DNA from: Asterella californica
Lineage: Eukaryota > Streptophyta > Marchantiopsida > Marchantiales > Aytoniaceae
Length of the DNA: 64,000 bases
NCBI GenBank assembly: GCA_036924285.1
Contig: JAYKYS010000001.1
Span: forward strand, 9,635,501-9,699,500
Reading direction: 5' to 3'
In this document: piece by piece, positions 49,924 to 59,960 of the stretch
Numbering within the stretch: the stretch's first letter is position 1
How the letters are laid out: each line of letters begins with the position of its first letter
Notes under the pieces: model-generated
Told to the model about the DNA's origin: nothing
The model's input: only the letters and a program-made list of their open reading frames with translations
Database searches by the model: none
Program-made: the position numbers and the translations under genes

Positions 49924-52317
49924 ATGGGGAAGTTACCAGTGTTTCATGGGAAGGACAATGAAGATGTAGAACCATTTGTACGAGATTTCAAAAGGGGTTG
50001 CATCGGAAACAACGTGAGAAGGAAGGAAGAATGGGTGTTGTTACTGCCAGAGTTTTTAGAAGATTTTGCTCTTACGTGGTATGAAGACCGAGTGAAGAGC
50101 AAGACACCTGATGCAGTTGAGGACACATGGGAGACGTTGAGTAATGCACTCATCGAAGAATTTCTTCCAGAAGAGAGTTATGAGAAGCTCATGGTGGAGC
50201 TTACTCATTTGAAGCAACGAGACGACGAGAAAGTTCGGCAATATGCCGAAAGGGTGGATAAGTTGGAGCAACGGTTTCGGACGGTCCTACGGAAGAGTGG
50301 AGACAATGTGGAGTTAACGATGGCGGGGATTGGAGCAGTGTTGACCAAGAACTTGGTGGGAGGGTTGAGGCCTTCAATTCGAACCCAAGTGAGGTACGAG
50401 AAGCCAGCAACCAAAGCGGAGGCCATCAAGATAGCGACAAATATGGAAGAGAGTTTGGATGAAGGAGATATCATCCAACCTCATCATGCTGCTCTGGTGT
50501 CAACTTCGACTCCTGGTGTAGTCACAACGATCGCACCTGCACCATCACAATTGATGATTGCTTCAACGTCAGCTCCTACTCCAACGGTGGTGCCAAGATC
50601 GTTTGTCCCAACAACGATGTCTACTGCCACCTCTGATTTTCATGCCGAGCTGAAGAGCATCACCGATACTCTTGCGGATCTCAAGATAAACGTGGTGCAG
50701 TTACGAGAATGGAGGAACAAAGGTGGAGGAGGAGGTCAAAGAGGTTACGACAACAATCCCAACCGAGGAAATCAAGGTAACTTTGGAGGCAACCAAGGTA
50801 ACTTTGGAGGAATCACTTGTTGGACGTGTGGAGGTTCTCATTTCCAGCGAAATTGTCCTAACAACGGAGCAAGAGGTGCTGAAGCTGTCAGAATGAATGT
50901 GGGTGGAGGAAATCCACCACAAGGACGGGACAAGGGGGTGGCTACTATCGATGTCGTGCGAGATCCCATCTACGAGAAAGGAGAGAGTTCAAACTCTTCT
51001 CATGCACCGGTGGAGCTTTTAGCTCAAGAAAGGAAAAGAACTCGATTTTCTGATGAACCGGTTTTCATGGAGGAATCAGCTAGTAGAAGCACTCGTTCGA
51101 GTAATGTTTCGAGTACACCAAGGGAGCCAAGAAGGAAGCTGGGGATGGCGGATTTCACCATTTCATCTTCCCAAGCGGGATATGATGTGGTTGAAGATGT
51201 GGGTGCTCAGAAAGCCAACATCATTGTTGGACAACTGATCGCACTTAATCCCAGCTTACGAAGGGAACTCAGAGGAGGACTGAGTTCTAAGAGAAGCAAG
51301 AAGAAGAAACCCAAGAGCAAGACGTCAAAGTCTGTGGGAGTTGGTGTGGTGGATGTGCATGCTTCAGAGGTATGCACTAGGGCTTCAAAGATTGAAGTCC
51401 GATTGAATGGTCACTACGTCTCTGACGTATTGGTGGATGGAGGGTCGGCTGTAAACGCCATATCGGAGAGGTTGATGAAGAAGTTGGGAATGGAACCAAC
51501 TCGCCCGGCTAGCATTGTCGTGGGGATGGCTAACAAGCAACGGGTAAGACCTCTTGGTGTGTTAGAGAAGGTGGTCGTGTCTGTGATGGGAGTTCAAACA
51601 TTGATGTCCTTTCAAGTGTTAAAGGACTCTAGTTATGATTTGCTCCTAGGTAGGCCTTGGTTGAGAGCTGTGCGCACCACGGATAGGTGGCACAAGGGAT
51701 ACTTACGGATTGGGCCTAGAGATCATAGAGTGATAGTTCCTCTCTCGGGTGTTGGAGTTGTGACTTCTGACTCTGATAGACCCACTAGTGACTACTGGGA
51801 ATCTGATACGGAGGATGATCAGAGTGTCTCAGAAGTAGATACTGGAGATTCTTACGACCAAGAATCCTCGTCTGAGGATGAAGGATTTGGTCGAGATGAA
51901 TCAGTACATCAGCTTAGTGCTATTGATTTATTGCCTCGACCAGCAGCGGAGAAAGATCCTGACAAAGAAGAGTTGAGTGAGGCAGAGATTGTGAGAAGAC
52001 TCTCTACCCTGAAGTTTGGTATCAATGTCACTCAAGAGGAGAAAAGTAGATTCCTAGATATATTTCAAAAATATATCCATGTGTTTGCTTTCAGCTACAA
52101 GGATTTGAAGGAGGTGACCCTCGAGACTCATCGAATCGAATTGGAGGAGAACGCAAGACCAGTTCGACAGAAACAGAGAAGGGTCAATCCTACAACAGCG
52201 ATGATGGTCAAGGAGGAGATAGACAAGTTGAGGGAGGCGAGTTTCATCTACGAGGTGGAGAACTCAGAATGGGTTTCACCCATTGTGATTGTCAAGAAGA
52301 AGAATGGTAAGCTGTGA
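49924..52317 (+). CDS. gag-pol: G Gag-protease and start of RT
   Basis: ATG 49924; a gag domain with L-T-W-Y-E-D-R and V-R-Q-Y-A-E-R, a Gly/Asn-rich linker and the knuckle C-W-T-C-G-G-S-H-F-Q-R-N-C (C-x2-C-x4-Q/H-x-x-x-x-C, His at position 8). The protease motif V-L-V-D-G-G-S-A-V-N is near residue 504 (D-G-G in place of D-S/T-G). A long acidic linker leads to RT (V-S-P-I-V-I-V-K-K-K-N-G-K-L). The TGA at 52315 takes the place of Arg in L-R-V-C-I-D-Y; coding continues in the same frame. Gag and pol form one frame here, unlike Chr1, B, C and D. Confidence 0.92.
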   Translation: MGKLPVFHGKDNEDVEPFVRDFKRGCIGNNVRRKEEWVLLLPEFLEDFALTWYEDRVKSKTPDAVEDTWETLSNALIEEFLPEESYEKLMVELTHLKQRDDEKVRQYAERVDKLEQRFRTVLRKSGDNVELTMAGIGAVLTKNLVGGLRPSIRTQVRYEKPATKAEAIKIATNMEESLDEGDIIQPHHAALVSTSTPGVVTTIAPAPSQLMIASTSAPTPTVVPRSFVPTTMSTATSDFHAELKSITDTLADLKINVVQLREWRNKGGGGGQRGYDNNPNRGNQGNFGGNQGNFGGITCWTCGGSHFQRNCPNNGARGAEAVRMNVGGGNPPQGRDKGVATIDVVRDPIYEKGESSNSSHAPVELLAQERKRTRFSDEPVFMEESASRSTRSSNVSSTPREPRRKLGMADFTISSSQAGYDVVEDVGAQKANIIVGQLIALNPSLRRELRGGLSSKRSKKKKPKSKTSKSVGVGVVDVHASEVCTRASKIEVRLNGHYVSDVLVDGGSAVNAISERLMKKLGMEPTRPASIVVGMANKQRVRPLGVLEKVVVSVMGVQTLMSFQVLKDSSYDLLLGRPWLRAVRTTDRWHKGYLRIGPRDHRVIVPLSGVGVVTSDSDRPTSDYWESDTEDDQSVSEVDTGDSYDQESSSEDEGFGRDESVHQLSAIDLLPRPAAEKDPDKEELSEAEIVRRLSTLKFGINVTQEEKSRFLDIFQKYIHVFAFSYKDLKEVTLETHRIELEENARPVRQKQRRVNPTTAMMVKEEIDKLREASFIYEVENSEWVSPIVIVKKKNGKL

Positions 52318-53235
52318 GTGTGCATAGACTATAAGAAGCTGAATGCAGTTACCAAGAAGGATTATTATCCTCTACCATTTATAGATGAGATTTTGGAGGA
52401 AGTTGCTGGTCATGAGTGGTACAGCTTTGGTGATGGTTATAGTGGATACAACCAGATCAAGATAGCACAGGAGTACCAACAGTTGACTACTTTCACTACT
52501 CCTTGGGGAACATTTGCATTTCGAGTGATGCCATTCGGACTGTGTAATGCTTCGGCCACGTTTCAGAGGTTCATGAACAAGGTGTTCGAACCATTCATAG
52601 GAAAGTTTGTTCGTGATTTCATTGATGATTTTTGTGTGTACGGAAGAAAGGAAGACCACTTTGATCATGTGATCAAAGTTCTGCAGCGGTTGGAGCAAGC
52701 CAACGCTTCTCTGAATCCAGAGAAGTGCATCTTTGGCTGCGAAGAAGGTCTGCTGTTAGGACATATCATTTCCAAGAAAGGGATTGCGGTAGATCCTGAG
52801 AAGGTGAAGAAGATTGTGGATCTTCCATTTCCAATCAACTTGACAAAGTTGAGACAGTTTCTTGGGATGGTTGGATATTATCGTAGGTTTGTCTTTTCCT
52901 TCTCAAACAAAGCAATAGCTTTGACTATGTACATGAAGAAGGGAGTTGAGTTTGACTTGATAATGCATGATCAGAAGGCAAAGGAAGCATTTGAGGAGCT
53001 GAAAAAGGCATTGGTGACAGCTCCTATACTTGCTAAACCTGAGTGGAGTAAAGCATTTATTCTGTATACGGATGCCTCTAATGTAGCTATCGGGTGTACA
53101 TTAAGTCAGTTAGATGAAGATGGGCATGATCATCCTATAGCTTATGCTAGTAGGCAGATGGTGCCAGCGGAGAAGAATTACTCCGTGACTGAACGAGAAG
53201 GATTAGCGGTGATCTTTGGATTGAAGAAGTTCTGA
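52318..53235 (+). CDS. pol: G reverse transcriptase and start of RNase H
   Basis: C-I-D-Y-K-K-L-N, D-G-Y-S-G-Y-N-Q-I, M-P-F-G-L-C-N-A and the active site F-I-D-D-F (52617) are RT; this form is typical of Tat/Athila. Then L-R-Q-F-L-G-M-V-G-Y-Y-R-R-F, and RNase H starts with L-Y-T-D-A-S-N-V-A-I-G. The TGA at 53233-53235 replaces Arg in K-F-R-H-Y-L. Same frame as both neighbours. Confidence 0.92.
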   Translation: MCIDYKKLNAVTKKDYYPLPFIDEILEEVAGHEWYSFGDGYSGYNQIKIAQEYQQLTTFTTPWGTFAFRVMPFGLCNASATFQRFMNKVFEPFIGKFVRDFIDDFCVYGRKEDHFDHVIKVLQRLEQANASLNPEKCIFGCEEGLLLGHIISKKGIAVDPEKVKKIVDLPFPINLTKLRQFLGMVGYYRRFVFSFSNKAIALTMYMKKGVEFDLIMHDQKAKEAFEELKKALVTAPILAKPEWSKAFILYTDASNVAIGCTLSQLDEDGHDHPIAYASRQMVPAEKNYSVTEREGLAVIFGLKKF

Positions 53236-53241
53236 CATTAC

Positions 53242-53565
53242 TTGCTAGGAGGGAAATTTTCCATAGTCACAGATCACAAGGCTTTAAAGTATATCTTTAA
53301 TAAGCCTAATGCCGAAGGTTGTATTGCTCGTTGGAAGATCCTTCTAACAGAATACGATTACGTGATTGAAGATAGACCAGGGAAAAAGCATGCAAATGCT
53401 GATCTTTTGTCGAGGGCTTATGATGATGAGGGAGAAGAACCGTTTGATGATTCATTTCCAGACGAGCATCTGATGACCATCACAAGCAGTACAAGGAAAT
53501 TTGGAGTTTCCTTGCAGATGGCTCTTTTCCAGAAGGTATGCATACCCGAGAACGTAACGCGTTGA
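53242..53565 (+). CDS. pol: G RNase H end
   Basis: It continues after the TGA with V-T-D-H-K-A-L-K-Y-I-F and A-N-A-D-L-L-S-R, the end of RNase H. A frameshift near 53510 moves the following linker and integrase (G-S-F-P-E-G-M-H) to another frame. Confidence 0.85.
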   Translation: MLGGKFSIVTDHKALKYIFNKPNAEGCIARWKILLTEYDYVIEDRPGKKHANADLLSRAYDDEGEEPFDDSFPDEHLMTITSSTRKFGVSLQMALFQKVCIPENVTR

Positions 53566-54791
53566 TCAAGAGATGCAAACCTTACACCATGGTGGAGAGA
53601 ATTCTATTTCATCAAGGAGCAGATGGGTTACTAAGGAGAGCAGTTGGTCAGAAGGAGGCGTTCAAGCTTATGCACGAGTTTCACGATGGCACGGTTTGTG
53701 GAGGTCACTTTGCTGGTAAGATAACAGCTTTCAAGATTCTGGATGCGGGTTATCACTGGAGAGGGATTTTCAAGGAGTGTTTAGACTATTGCAAAACTTG
53801 CGATGTATGTCAAGCATTTGCTCTGAAGTCTACTAGAACACCTCCGTTAAGATCAATTCCAATATTAGGACCATTTGAGAAGTGGGGTATTGACTTTGTA
53901 GGTCCTCTTAATAAGACACCTCGAGGCAATAGATACATTGTAGTCGCCACTGACTATTGTACCAAGTGGGTAGAGGTTAGACCTTTGAGAGAGACCAATG
54001 AAACAGAAGTCGGTAGATTCCTATGGGAGAGGATCATCACAAGATTTGGATGTCCGTTAGAGTTGGTCTCAGATAGAGGAGGAGAGTTTGTAGGGAGCAT
54101 GACTACTGCTATGCTACAACACTTTTCTATCAAGCCACGAGTAACGACCTCATACAAACCAAATGCTAATGGTCTTGCGGAGAAGACCAATCTTACACTT
54201 TGTATGATGCTCGCCAAAGATGCTGGTGTTGAGACTGCGAAACATACTTGGGATAAGAGGCTACATGCCATCTTATGGGAGTACCGAACGACAACAAAGA
54301 CTTCTACTGGGTACTCTCCATTTCGACTGGTTTATGGAGTGGAGTCCAAGTTGCCGATCCAATTCGAATTGGATACTTTTCAAACTATTCAACGAAAGTT
54401 GAAGAGGTCGAGAGGAGAAGACGTGGTCAGATCAAGAAGGGAGCAACTCATGGAGTTGGAAGAGACCCGAGCGGTAGCAATGATCCGGATGGAACGAGCT
54501 CAGGCGTATCAAAAGAAGAGTTACGACAAACGATTGGGCAAGAGGGAGGTAAAACCTTTTCAAGTTGGAGATTGGGTTATGTTATATGATGCTATCAGAT
54601 TCAAGAGGGCTAGGAAGAAGTTTCTTCCGAGGTATTTTGGTCCTTTTGTTGTAGATAAGGTGTGGAGCAACTTCACATATGACCTTCAGGAGTTGGGAGG
54701 AAGGAGATTCGATCGGGTCAACCATGACAAGTTGAAGTTGTTTCATCGACGAAAGTTCTCTCTTCACTCCGAGGACGGAGCGAAAATTTAG
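53538..54791 (+). CDS. pol: G integrase
   Basis: Zinc domain H-E-F-H-D..G-G-H-F and C-K-T-C-D-V-C; core W-G-I-D-F-V-G-P (Asp), V-S-D-R-G-G-E-F (Asp), G-L-A-E-K-T-N (Glu). The C-terminus has G-D-W-V-M-L-Y-D, Y-F-G-P-F-V-V and N-H-D-K-L-K. There is no chromodomain. The stop lies 13 bp before the 3' LTR and overlaps the purine tract (54791-54804, CCGGGGGTAAAA). Confidence 0.92.
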   Translation: MHTRERNALIKRCKPYTMVERILFHQGADGLLRRAVGQKEAFKLMHEFHDGTVCGGHFAGKITAFKILDAGYHWRGIFKECLDYCKTCDVCQAFALKSTRTPPLRSIPILGPFEKWGIDFVGPLNKTPRGNRYIVVATDYCTKWVEVRPLRETNETEVGRFLWERIITRFGCPLELVSDRGGEFVGSMTTAMLQHFSIKPRVTTSYKPNANGLAEKTNLTLCMMLAKDAGVETAKHTWDKRLHAILWEYRTTTKTSTGYSPFRLVYGVESKLPIQFELDTFQTIQRKLKRSRGEDVVRSRREQLMELEETRAVAMIRMERAQAYQKKSYDKRLGKREVKPFQVGDWVMLYDAIRFKRARKKFLPRYFGPFVVDKVWSNFTYDLQELGGRRFDRVNHDKLKLFHRRKFSLHSEDGAKI

Positions 54792-54804
54792 TCCGGGGGT
54801 AAAA

Positions 54805-55720
54805 TGTAACGACCTATGTTACACATAGGAAGTTTGTCTATTAGTAAGGTGTTTAGTTATAACTAAGTGTTGAGAATGTTTATTGGCTGCCAAAGTACTT
54901 TAAGGAGGTATCAAGTTAGTCATGACTAGCTAAAAGTTAGTTATGGTTAAACTTAGCTGTACTTTTGGCAGAATTCAGATATTTGCTAAAGAGTGAGCAC
55001 TACTATCTTGTCATCTTGTCTAAAAGGTAGAAAGGGGTGGAAAGTATCCCTTATCTCTTTTTTGACTTGATATTAGTGGTTGGATTAAAGTTGTGGACTT
55101 TGTGGGCATTAAAAACAAGAAGAGATTCCACATGTTTCCTTTTTAGTGGGTCCTAGTGTAGAGGGGGGGGTGGAAATTCGAGATTCCTTGAGAATATTCC
55201 AGAATCCTTCTAGAAGTTGTTGACTTTGAAGGAATAAGCCCATGTGAAAAGGTAAAAAGCCCATGTGATCAATGCTTTTACCTTAAGTAATATCTTAGTA
55301 AAACCCGGTAAAAGTAGTTACGGCTGAGTTACCGGAGGGTACCAAAGTAGAAACCTAGAATGTATAAATAGAGGAGTAGAGAAGAGCTCCTCATCCTTGT
55401 TTTCACATTGTCGTAATGACAACTTGAATAATATAGAGAGTGTGGGATATTTTTAGCATGTGAGAATTTGAGAGACGTCGTTAGAATGGAGGATTTTAGT
55501 TGATGTGTTTAAGGAGATTTTTAGTTGATAAGTTTGTGGGTGTATGAATGAGTGAACTCAGCATTTTCCCTTCAATTTTCATGGTGTGCTTCCATCAAAG
55601 CCATCAGAGGTGACCCCTGAGTGAGAGACAGGCCCGACATGTTGCAGATTCGTGGATGACGATCGTGGAGGTTGAGAGATCGGGGGGGTAGTTGATCGAT
55701 AGGACCACGGAGGGTTTATA
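54805..55720 (+). repeat. G 3' LTR (916 bp)
   Basis: Nearly identical to the 5' LTR; differences are a few G-run lengths and transitions, and the end reads TTTATA where the 5' LTR has TTTACA. Followed by GATC (TSD). Confidence 0.95.
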
Positions 55721-57696
55721 GATCCATGATCAATGAAAGCAACCACCGGATCTGTCATCTCTCCTACCTTCACTAAGGCTTCGGTAGTAGCTCTAGCCCA
55801 ATGTCCTCTAGTATAATGACTAGAGACCTTGTCATCACTATCATCCTCAAACCGAACCTTGCGGTTGATGCAACATTGAGCTAGTTCTAACTCTTCCTCT
55901 CTTGATATCTTTGTGTCTAATGCATTAGATACAGCGGTTTCCCTCACCAATTGTTTTTTTCGTTTGATGGTGTCAATAATGACATCATGAAACTCCTTCT
56001 TAGCAATCCCAAGAACTTCTCGTAAGGTAAACTCGATCTTGGCATTGAGTACTCTCTCTTCTAGTACTCCTTTCAGATCCGTAGCAGCTTCAATATCAGA
56101 CTGAAGCTTGTATGAAGGAGATTTATCTTTCTCCTTACCTCTGCTCTTCTCTGACTTTTCAGGAGTAGATGATATGATCTCTTCCATAGTCTCCTCTGGT
56201 AGAGGCATAATTTCCGGTCTGACCTTTTCTCCTCTTGTTTGTCTCTTGAGAACTGCTCTTTCTTCGCTAGGGCCTGCTTCATCTCGTTTGCGCTTCTCCT
56301 CCATGAGAGCCTCATGTTGACTCTTCGCCAAATAAGCATGTACAGACATTGTATCCACGGGATCATCCCATCCAGTAGCACCCCTGTGGCTGTTCTGAGC
56401 AACTCCTCCCTTGCCATTTTCCTCCTTTTGTTCGTGCTTACCGCATGACTCCACATATCAAGAGTATCTCCATGCTTCTTAGAAGCACTTCTTTCTCGTA
56501 CTACCTCAACTCCATAAGTAGCAGCTTCTACCGACGCAGTAGCATGTTGAGATAGATACTCCTCCAGTACTTGCTTCATTCCTCCTTTCTTGAAGTTGGT
56601 TCTAAGAATCTCTCCATTATCTTTCAAAGCAATCTTTCCTTCCTTCCAGTAGACTACTCCATCTCGTAGAGTTTTGGCAAAATCACCACACTCTCTTCGA
56701 GCATGATCAGAACTATCACACCAAATGCATCTTTGCACATAATCTTACTTAGGAGCAAATCTGGCATCATGTGCTCCTCCCTTCTCTTCCAACCTTGCTA
56801 ACTTGATCTGCAAGTCCTTCATCCCTTTTACCAACTCTTCCATAGCATCTCTTTGCGGCGCAACTTTCGGGACAGGAATAGTAGGAAGTGGAACTTGAGG
56901 TACATGCACAATAGTGCTTGCACATTGGGTACCATTGCTTGCCTACGAGGTACTATGATCGGTGGTGGTCTCTCTTCTTGTCTTACCACCACCTTCCCTC
57001 TCCGGTACTCTCGTTTGGCAAGTACACTCACTGCTTCAGAGACTTTCTTCCAGTCAGTTGTGAGTTCATTATCTTCCATCCTATCTTCCAAAAGCAGCTC
57101 CAACTCCCTTTGTAATTCATTGTTGGCTGTTTGCAGAAACAACTTTACCTTGTCGTTCTACAATGTTAGCTTCTCCATCCGAGACAACTGAAGGAACTAT
57201 CTCTCAAACTCCCGAAATAGCTCTGTGGCAACAAGCCCTTTGTTGGGTTTGTTTACTCACTCCATGAATGACTTCTTAGTCACTCGGTCTGCATCCTCTA
57301 AAGAATACTCTTCTTTCAACTGAAGAGTAAATCCTTCCCACGTAGCACCATGAGATCGGATGATGTCCTTCATATGCTCTCGTAGCTCAGGTACGACAGC
57401 AAGCTCAAATGTACTCACCATCTCTCTTTCTGGCACCTTACTCAACTCCATCTCCCGGGAATAGTACTTTGGTACTTGGATATGTTCTTCCCGTCAAACT
57501 GATCTAGCAGTCCCACAACAGACTGCAAGACTTTAGTAGCCATTGCTTCTTTCCGTTCAGTGGCTTGCTGTTGCTGCATTACCAACGCGAATGCCTCAAG
57601 CAATGGCATATCAGATCGTGAAAGCTTGGTCACCTTTGGGGCCTCTCCAGATGTAGAAGCCTCATCTACATAATGACCCAACCCTTCAATGTCCAT
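55721..57696 (-). pseudogene. gag: D Gag and start of protease (several frameshifts)
   Basis: ATG 57696 (M-D-I-E-G-L-G-H-Y). Q-F-D-G-K-N-I-S-K-Y, then a frame change; S-K-V-P-E-R-E-M, V-T-K-K-S-F-M-E with a stop in place of Trp; the helical region near 57100; a frame change near 56900. The knuckle C-I-W-C-D-S-S-D-H-A-R-R-E-C is near 56730. Another change near 56390, then L-R-E-V-L-G-I-A-K-K-E-F-H and I-D-H-G-S at 55725, where G is inserted. Intact in motif order but not translatable as one protein. Confidence 0.88.
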
Positions 57697-57736
57697 GGTG
57701 GCAAAACCACAAACGTACCTCTCACCCTAGACTTTT

Positions 57737-57752
57737 CACGTCGAGTTCACCA
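57737..57752 (-). other. D candidate primer-binding site
   Basis: TGGTGAACTCGACGTG in the element sense, two bases after the 5' LTR end at 57755; identical to that of C. Confidence 0.7.
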
Positions 57753-59171
57753 GCTATCGTATAACTTGTTTTTCTGTCTAGAATACACGGGGTATATGGT
57801 TGTGTAGAGGTAGGTGACTTGAACAGGTTGGCTCTGAACCTTGATCCTTCAACCTGAATGCTCTCTATCTACTCTTCTCGGATACGTGACCTAGTATCTC
57901 TCGATTCAACTTGATCGAGTCTAGATACAACTTGCTGTACACCCTGGCCTACCAAGCATTCCAGCAAGATAAAGCATGCATGCTCCAAAACACTATTCAG
58001 ATCTCAATATAGCACCAACGGCGGTAATACCTGGCAGCTCCGAGAAACCAAACAACGGCTTAAGATTCATGACGACTTCGTTCTCCTTCATCACCAAGAG
58101 CTAAAATCAACCCCACACCCTCCAATGTCGATTTGTACGCTGGCATGGCAGTTTCAGCAACAAACTCCTCTCTAAATTGCTCGAAAATGACCAAATTGAC
58201 AATAGATGATACCGAAAAACCCGAAATTGCTAATAACAGAAGTATCTTTGAACTTTGAGACCTCAGTCCTCCCAAACCAGTCGACCAATGATGATCAAAC
58301 TTCACAGGAAGCTTGATTGGACCCTTCACTCCTACCGTGAATAATTTTCAGGTCGAAATCTTAAACCAATTCTCAGATATAGATCAAACCGTAATCTGTG
58401 TTAACTTAAGAGCTTTACAGACCCAGGTACATTTGATCCAACTTTCTGAACAAACTACTCGACCATTTGAGGTGAAACTTCCCAAGTATCTTACTGATAA
58501 GACATGCTTCAACCCTGGAAAGTTTCACTCAGAAATTCGACTCAGATTTCTAGCAATAGCAATCTATCCATGACTATCACAGTTCACTGTTCCCGCCTTA
58601 TCAAGACTGCACTTCTCAACTTCAATCGGTCGGTTCAGAATCCAAATCGACCAAGAAACTGATGAAATTGATATCAAAACGACCAACACGTCTTCATCTC
58701 TCCAACCCAACAGACAGTTTCTCAAAACTCCTCAGGAATCTCTCGGACCAACCAGAAACATAGCGGTAGGTATGAATTTCATCCCCCTCCACTCAATCGA
58801 TCATAACGCCTTCATCCTTCCATCAAATCGACCGATTCTTCAGCCCAGATTGTAGCCTCGGTCGAGAGCTCTCCAACCATACCCTTCGTTTTGCGAGTGG
58901 ACCCCGAAGTCTCCAGAAACCACAGAAACGTCGCGAGGATCAGCTAGAACACCATTGGTCCAAAAGTGGACCAATAAGAGCAAAAAGAACTTTACTTTTT
59001 GTCTTTTCTCCACTTAACTTTTCCCCTAGAATGAATTTTTACTACTAATGAGATACAAGACATCAACAAGACTCTAAGACTTCAGAAAATCCTTGAGACA
59101 TGTCGAAGGATTCTTTGCGATCCGTAACTACACAGAAGCGCTCAACCAGAATGAAACCAGTGAGCAGTAGA

Positions 59172-59375
59172 CTAATACAACGTCAATATTATAACCTGGA
59201 AACGTTCTACAATAAAAGTTATGACAAAAGAAAATGGTGAAGCTATCACTCGATTGTAATATTCTTGCCCGAAGTTTCTCACGATCCAAGCCCCATGATT
59301 GATCTTCGGTCTGTAGTGGCATCGAACATCGACCCAAAGGTTGAAAGGAACGTTTGATGGATAGTTGAGATCCAT
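59172..59375 (-). CDS. Small ORF b in the D 5' LTR
   Basis: 67 codons, open, M-D-L-N start and I-I-L-T-L-Y end. A handful of residues differ from the 3' LTR copy, including V-P to I-T in the P-F-V-V-P motif and C to Y before R-P-K. It lies 6 nt after ORF a. As part of the 5' LTR it would be on the element RNA leader if transcription starts at 59699. Confidence 0.65.
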   Translation of the reverse strand: MDLNYPSNVPFNLWVDVRCHYRPKINHGAWIVRNFGQEYYNRVIASPFSFVITFIVERFQVIILTLY

Positions 59376-59381
59376 TGTTCC

Positions 59382-59606
59382 TCACAACAAAATGTACACC
59401 GTCATATCCCAAGTCTCTCCGTATGTTACGATCGGAAGGATCACCGGAAGCTGTAACTCCATCACTCTCCTCATGAATTCATCACCAAAGTACGCAACTA
59501 ACCACTGTCGAAAGTGATCACGTTGGATGCAATGAAGCTTGATGTGAAACGGATTCGGGAAAGGAAGATCCGGAGTCGGTAACAAACCTCCGTCCATAAC
59601 CACCAC
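59382..59606 (-). CDS. Small ORF a in the D 5' LTR
   Basis: Identical in protein sequence to the 3' LTR copy at 32747-32971 (same 74 residues), although the LTRs around it differ at many bases. This contrast with ORF b is noteworthy. It starts ~100 nt downstream of the TATA box. Function unknown. Confidence 0.7.
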   Translation of the reverse strand: MVVMDGGLLPTPDLPFPNPFHIKLHCIQRDHFRQWLVAYFGDEFMRRVMELQLPVILPIVTYGETWDMTVYILL

Positions 59607-59919
59607 TCCTGCAGTTCTTCACTCCTCCATGCAGACCACCGAGAACCCTCACGAATCACCCGTTGAGAGAGAATACCGTATGAATCTTCGACCCACCATT
59701 TTATACACAAATGCGGCAACAAGGACCACTGAAGTGAACACGCACAGATCGATGACTTGGCACGTTCCTCTATCGTGCGATCACTTAAACAAATAATCAC
59801 AAACCTGACACTCATCACATCGTTCGGCGAGTTACGCGATACGGTTCACGAAACACAAAAAAGAAACACAACATATGTTCCATGAGAATTTCACACAGGA
59901 GCCGAACCACAACACGACA

Positions 59920-59956
59920 CCGTGTATTCCTAGATAAAAAGACACCTTATACGATA
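59920..59956 (+). repeat. A: last 37 bp of solo LTR A
   Basis: CGTGTATTCCTAGA..TATACGATA is the D-type LTR end in plus orientation, completing A (28748-31118). It is followed by CCGC (59957-59960), equal to 28744-28747. Confidence 0.85.
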
Positions 59957-59960
59957 CCGC

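Larger units (their letters stand above)
46982..55720 (+). mobile_element. G: full-length Tat/Athila-like Ty3/gypsy element inside D
   Basis: Two 916-bp LTRs differ at about six positions, so it is the youngest or among the youngest here. TSD is GATC (46978-46981, 55721-55724); removing G restores the D protease frame. RT motifs (D-G-Y-S-G-Y-N-Q-I, F-I-D-D-F) and the PBS suit the Tat/Athila branch. Two additional ORFs lie before gag. Lesions: TGA at 52315, TGA at 53233 and a frameshift near 53510. Confidence 0.93.
31119..59919 (-). mobile_element. D: full-length long-LTR Ty3/gypsy element, host of insertions C and G
   Basis: In element order: 5' LTR 59919-57755, PBS, gag-pro 57696-55721, [G], protease end 46981-46581, pol 46387-43776, [C], integrase end 34016-33327, PPT, 3' LTR 33264-31119. 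Without insertions it is ~10.3 kb. It inserted into solo LTR A; flanks are CCGC (31115-31118) and CCGT (59920-59923), a probable 4-bp duplication with one change. Gag carries several frameshifts, pol one nonsense codon and at least one frameshift. Confidence 0.9.
57755..59919 (-). repeat. D 5' LTR (2165 bp)
   Basis: Matches 31119-33264. Starts TGTCGTGTTG at 59919, ends ATACGATA at 57755. TATAAAA at 59699-59705. The piece beyond 59919 (to 59956) is the end of solo LTR A on the other strand, which produces an apparent terminal inverted repeat. Confidence 0.92.

Noticed and set aside
57755..59956. Apparent TIR transposon with ~36-bp inverted ends (TATCGTATAA..)
   Set aside because: The right-hand repeat is the end of solo LTR A in opposite orientation, into which D inserted; A continues at 28748-31118 and both A and D have 4-bp flanks that fit.
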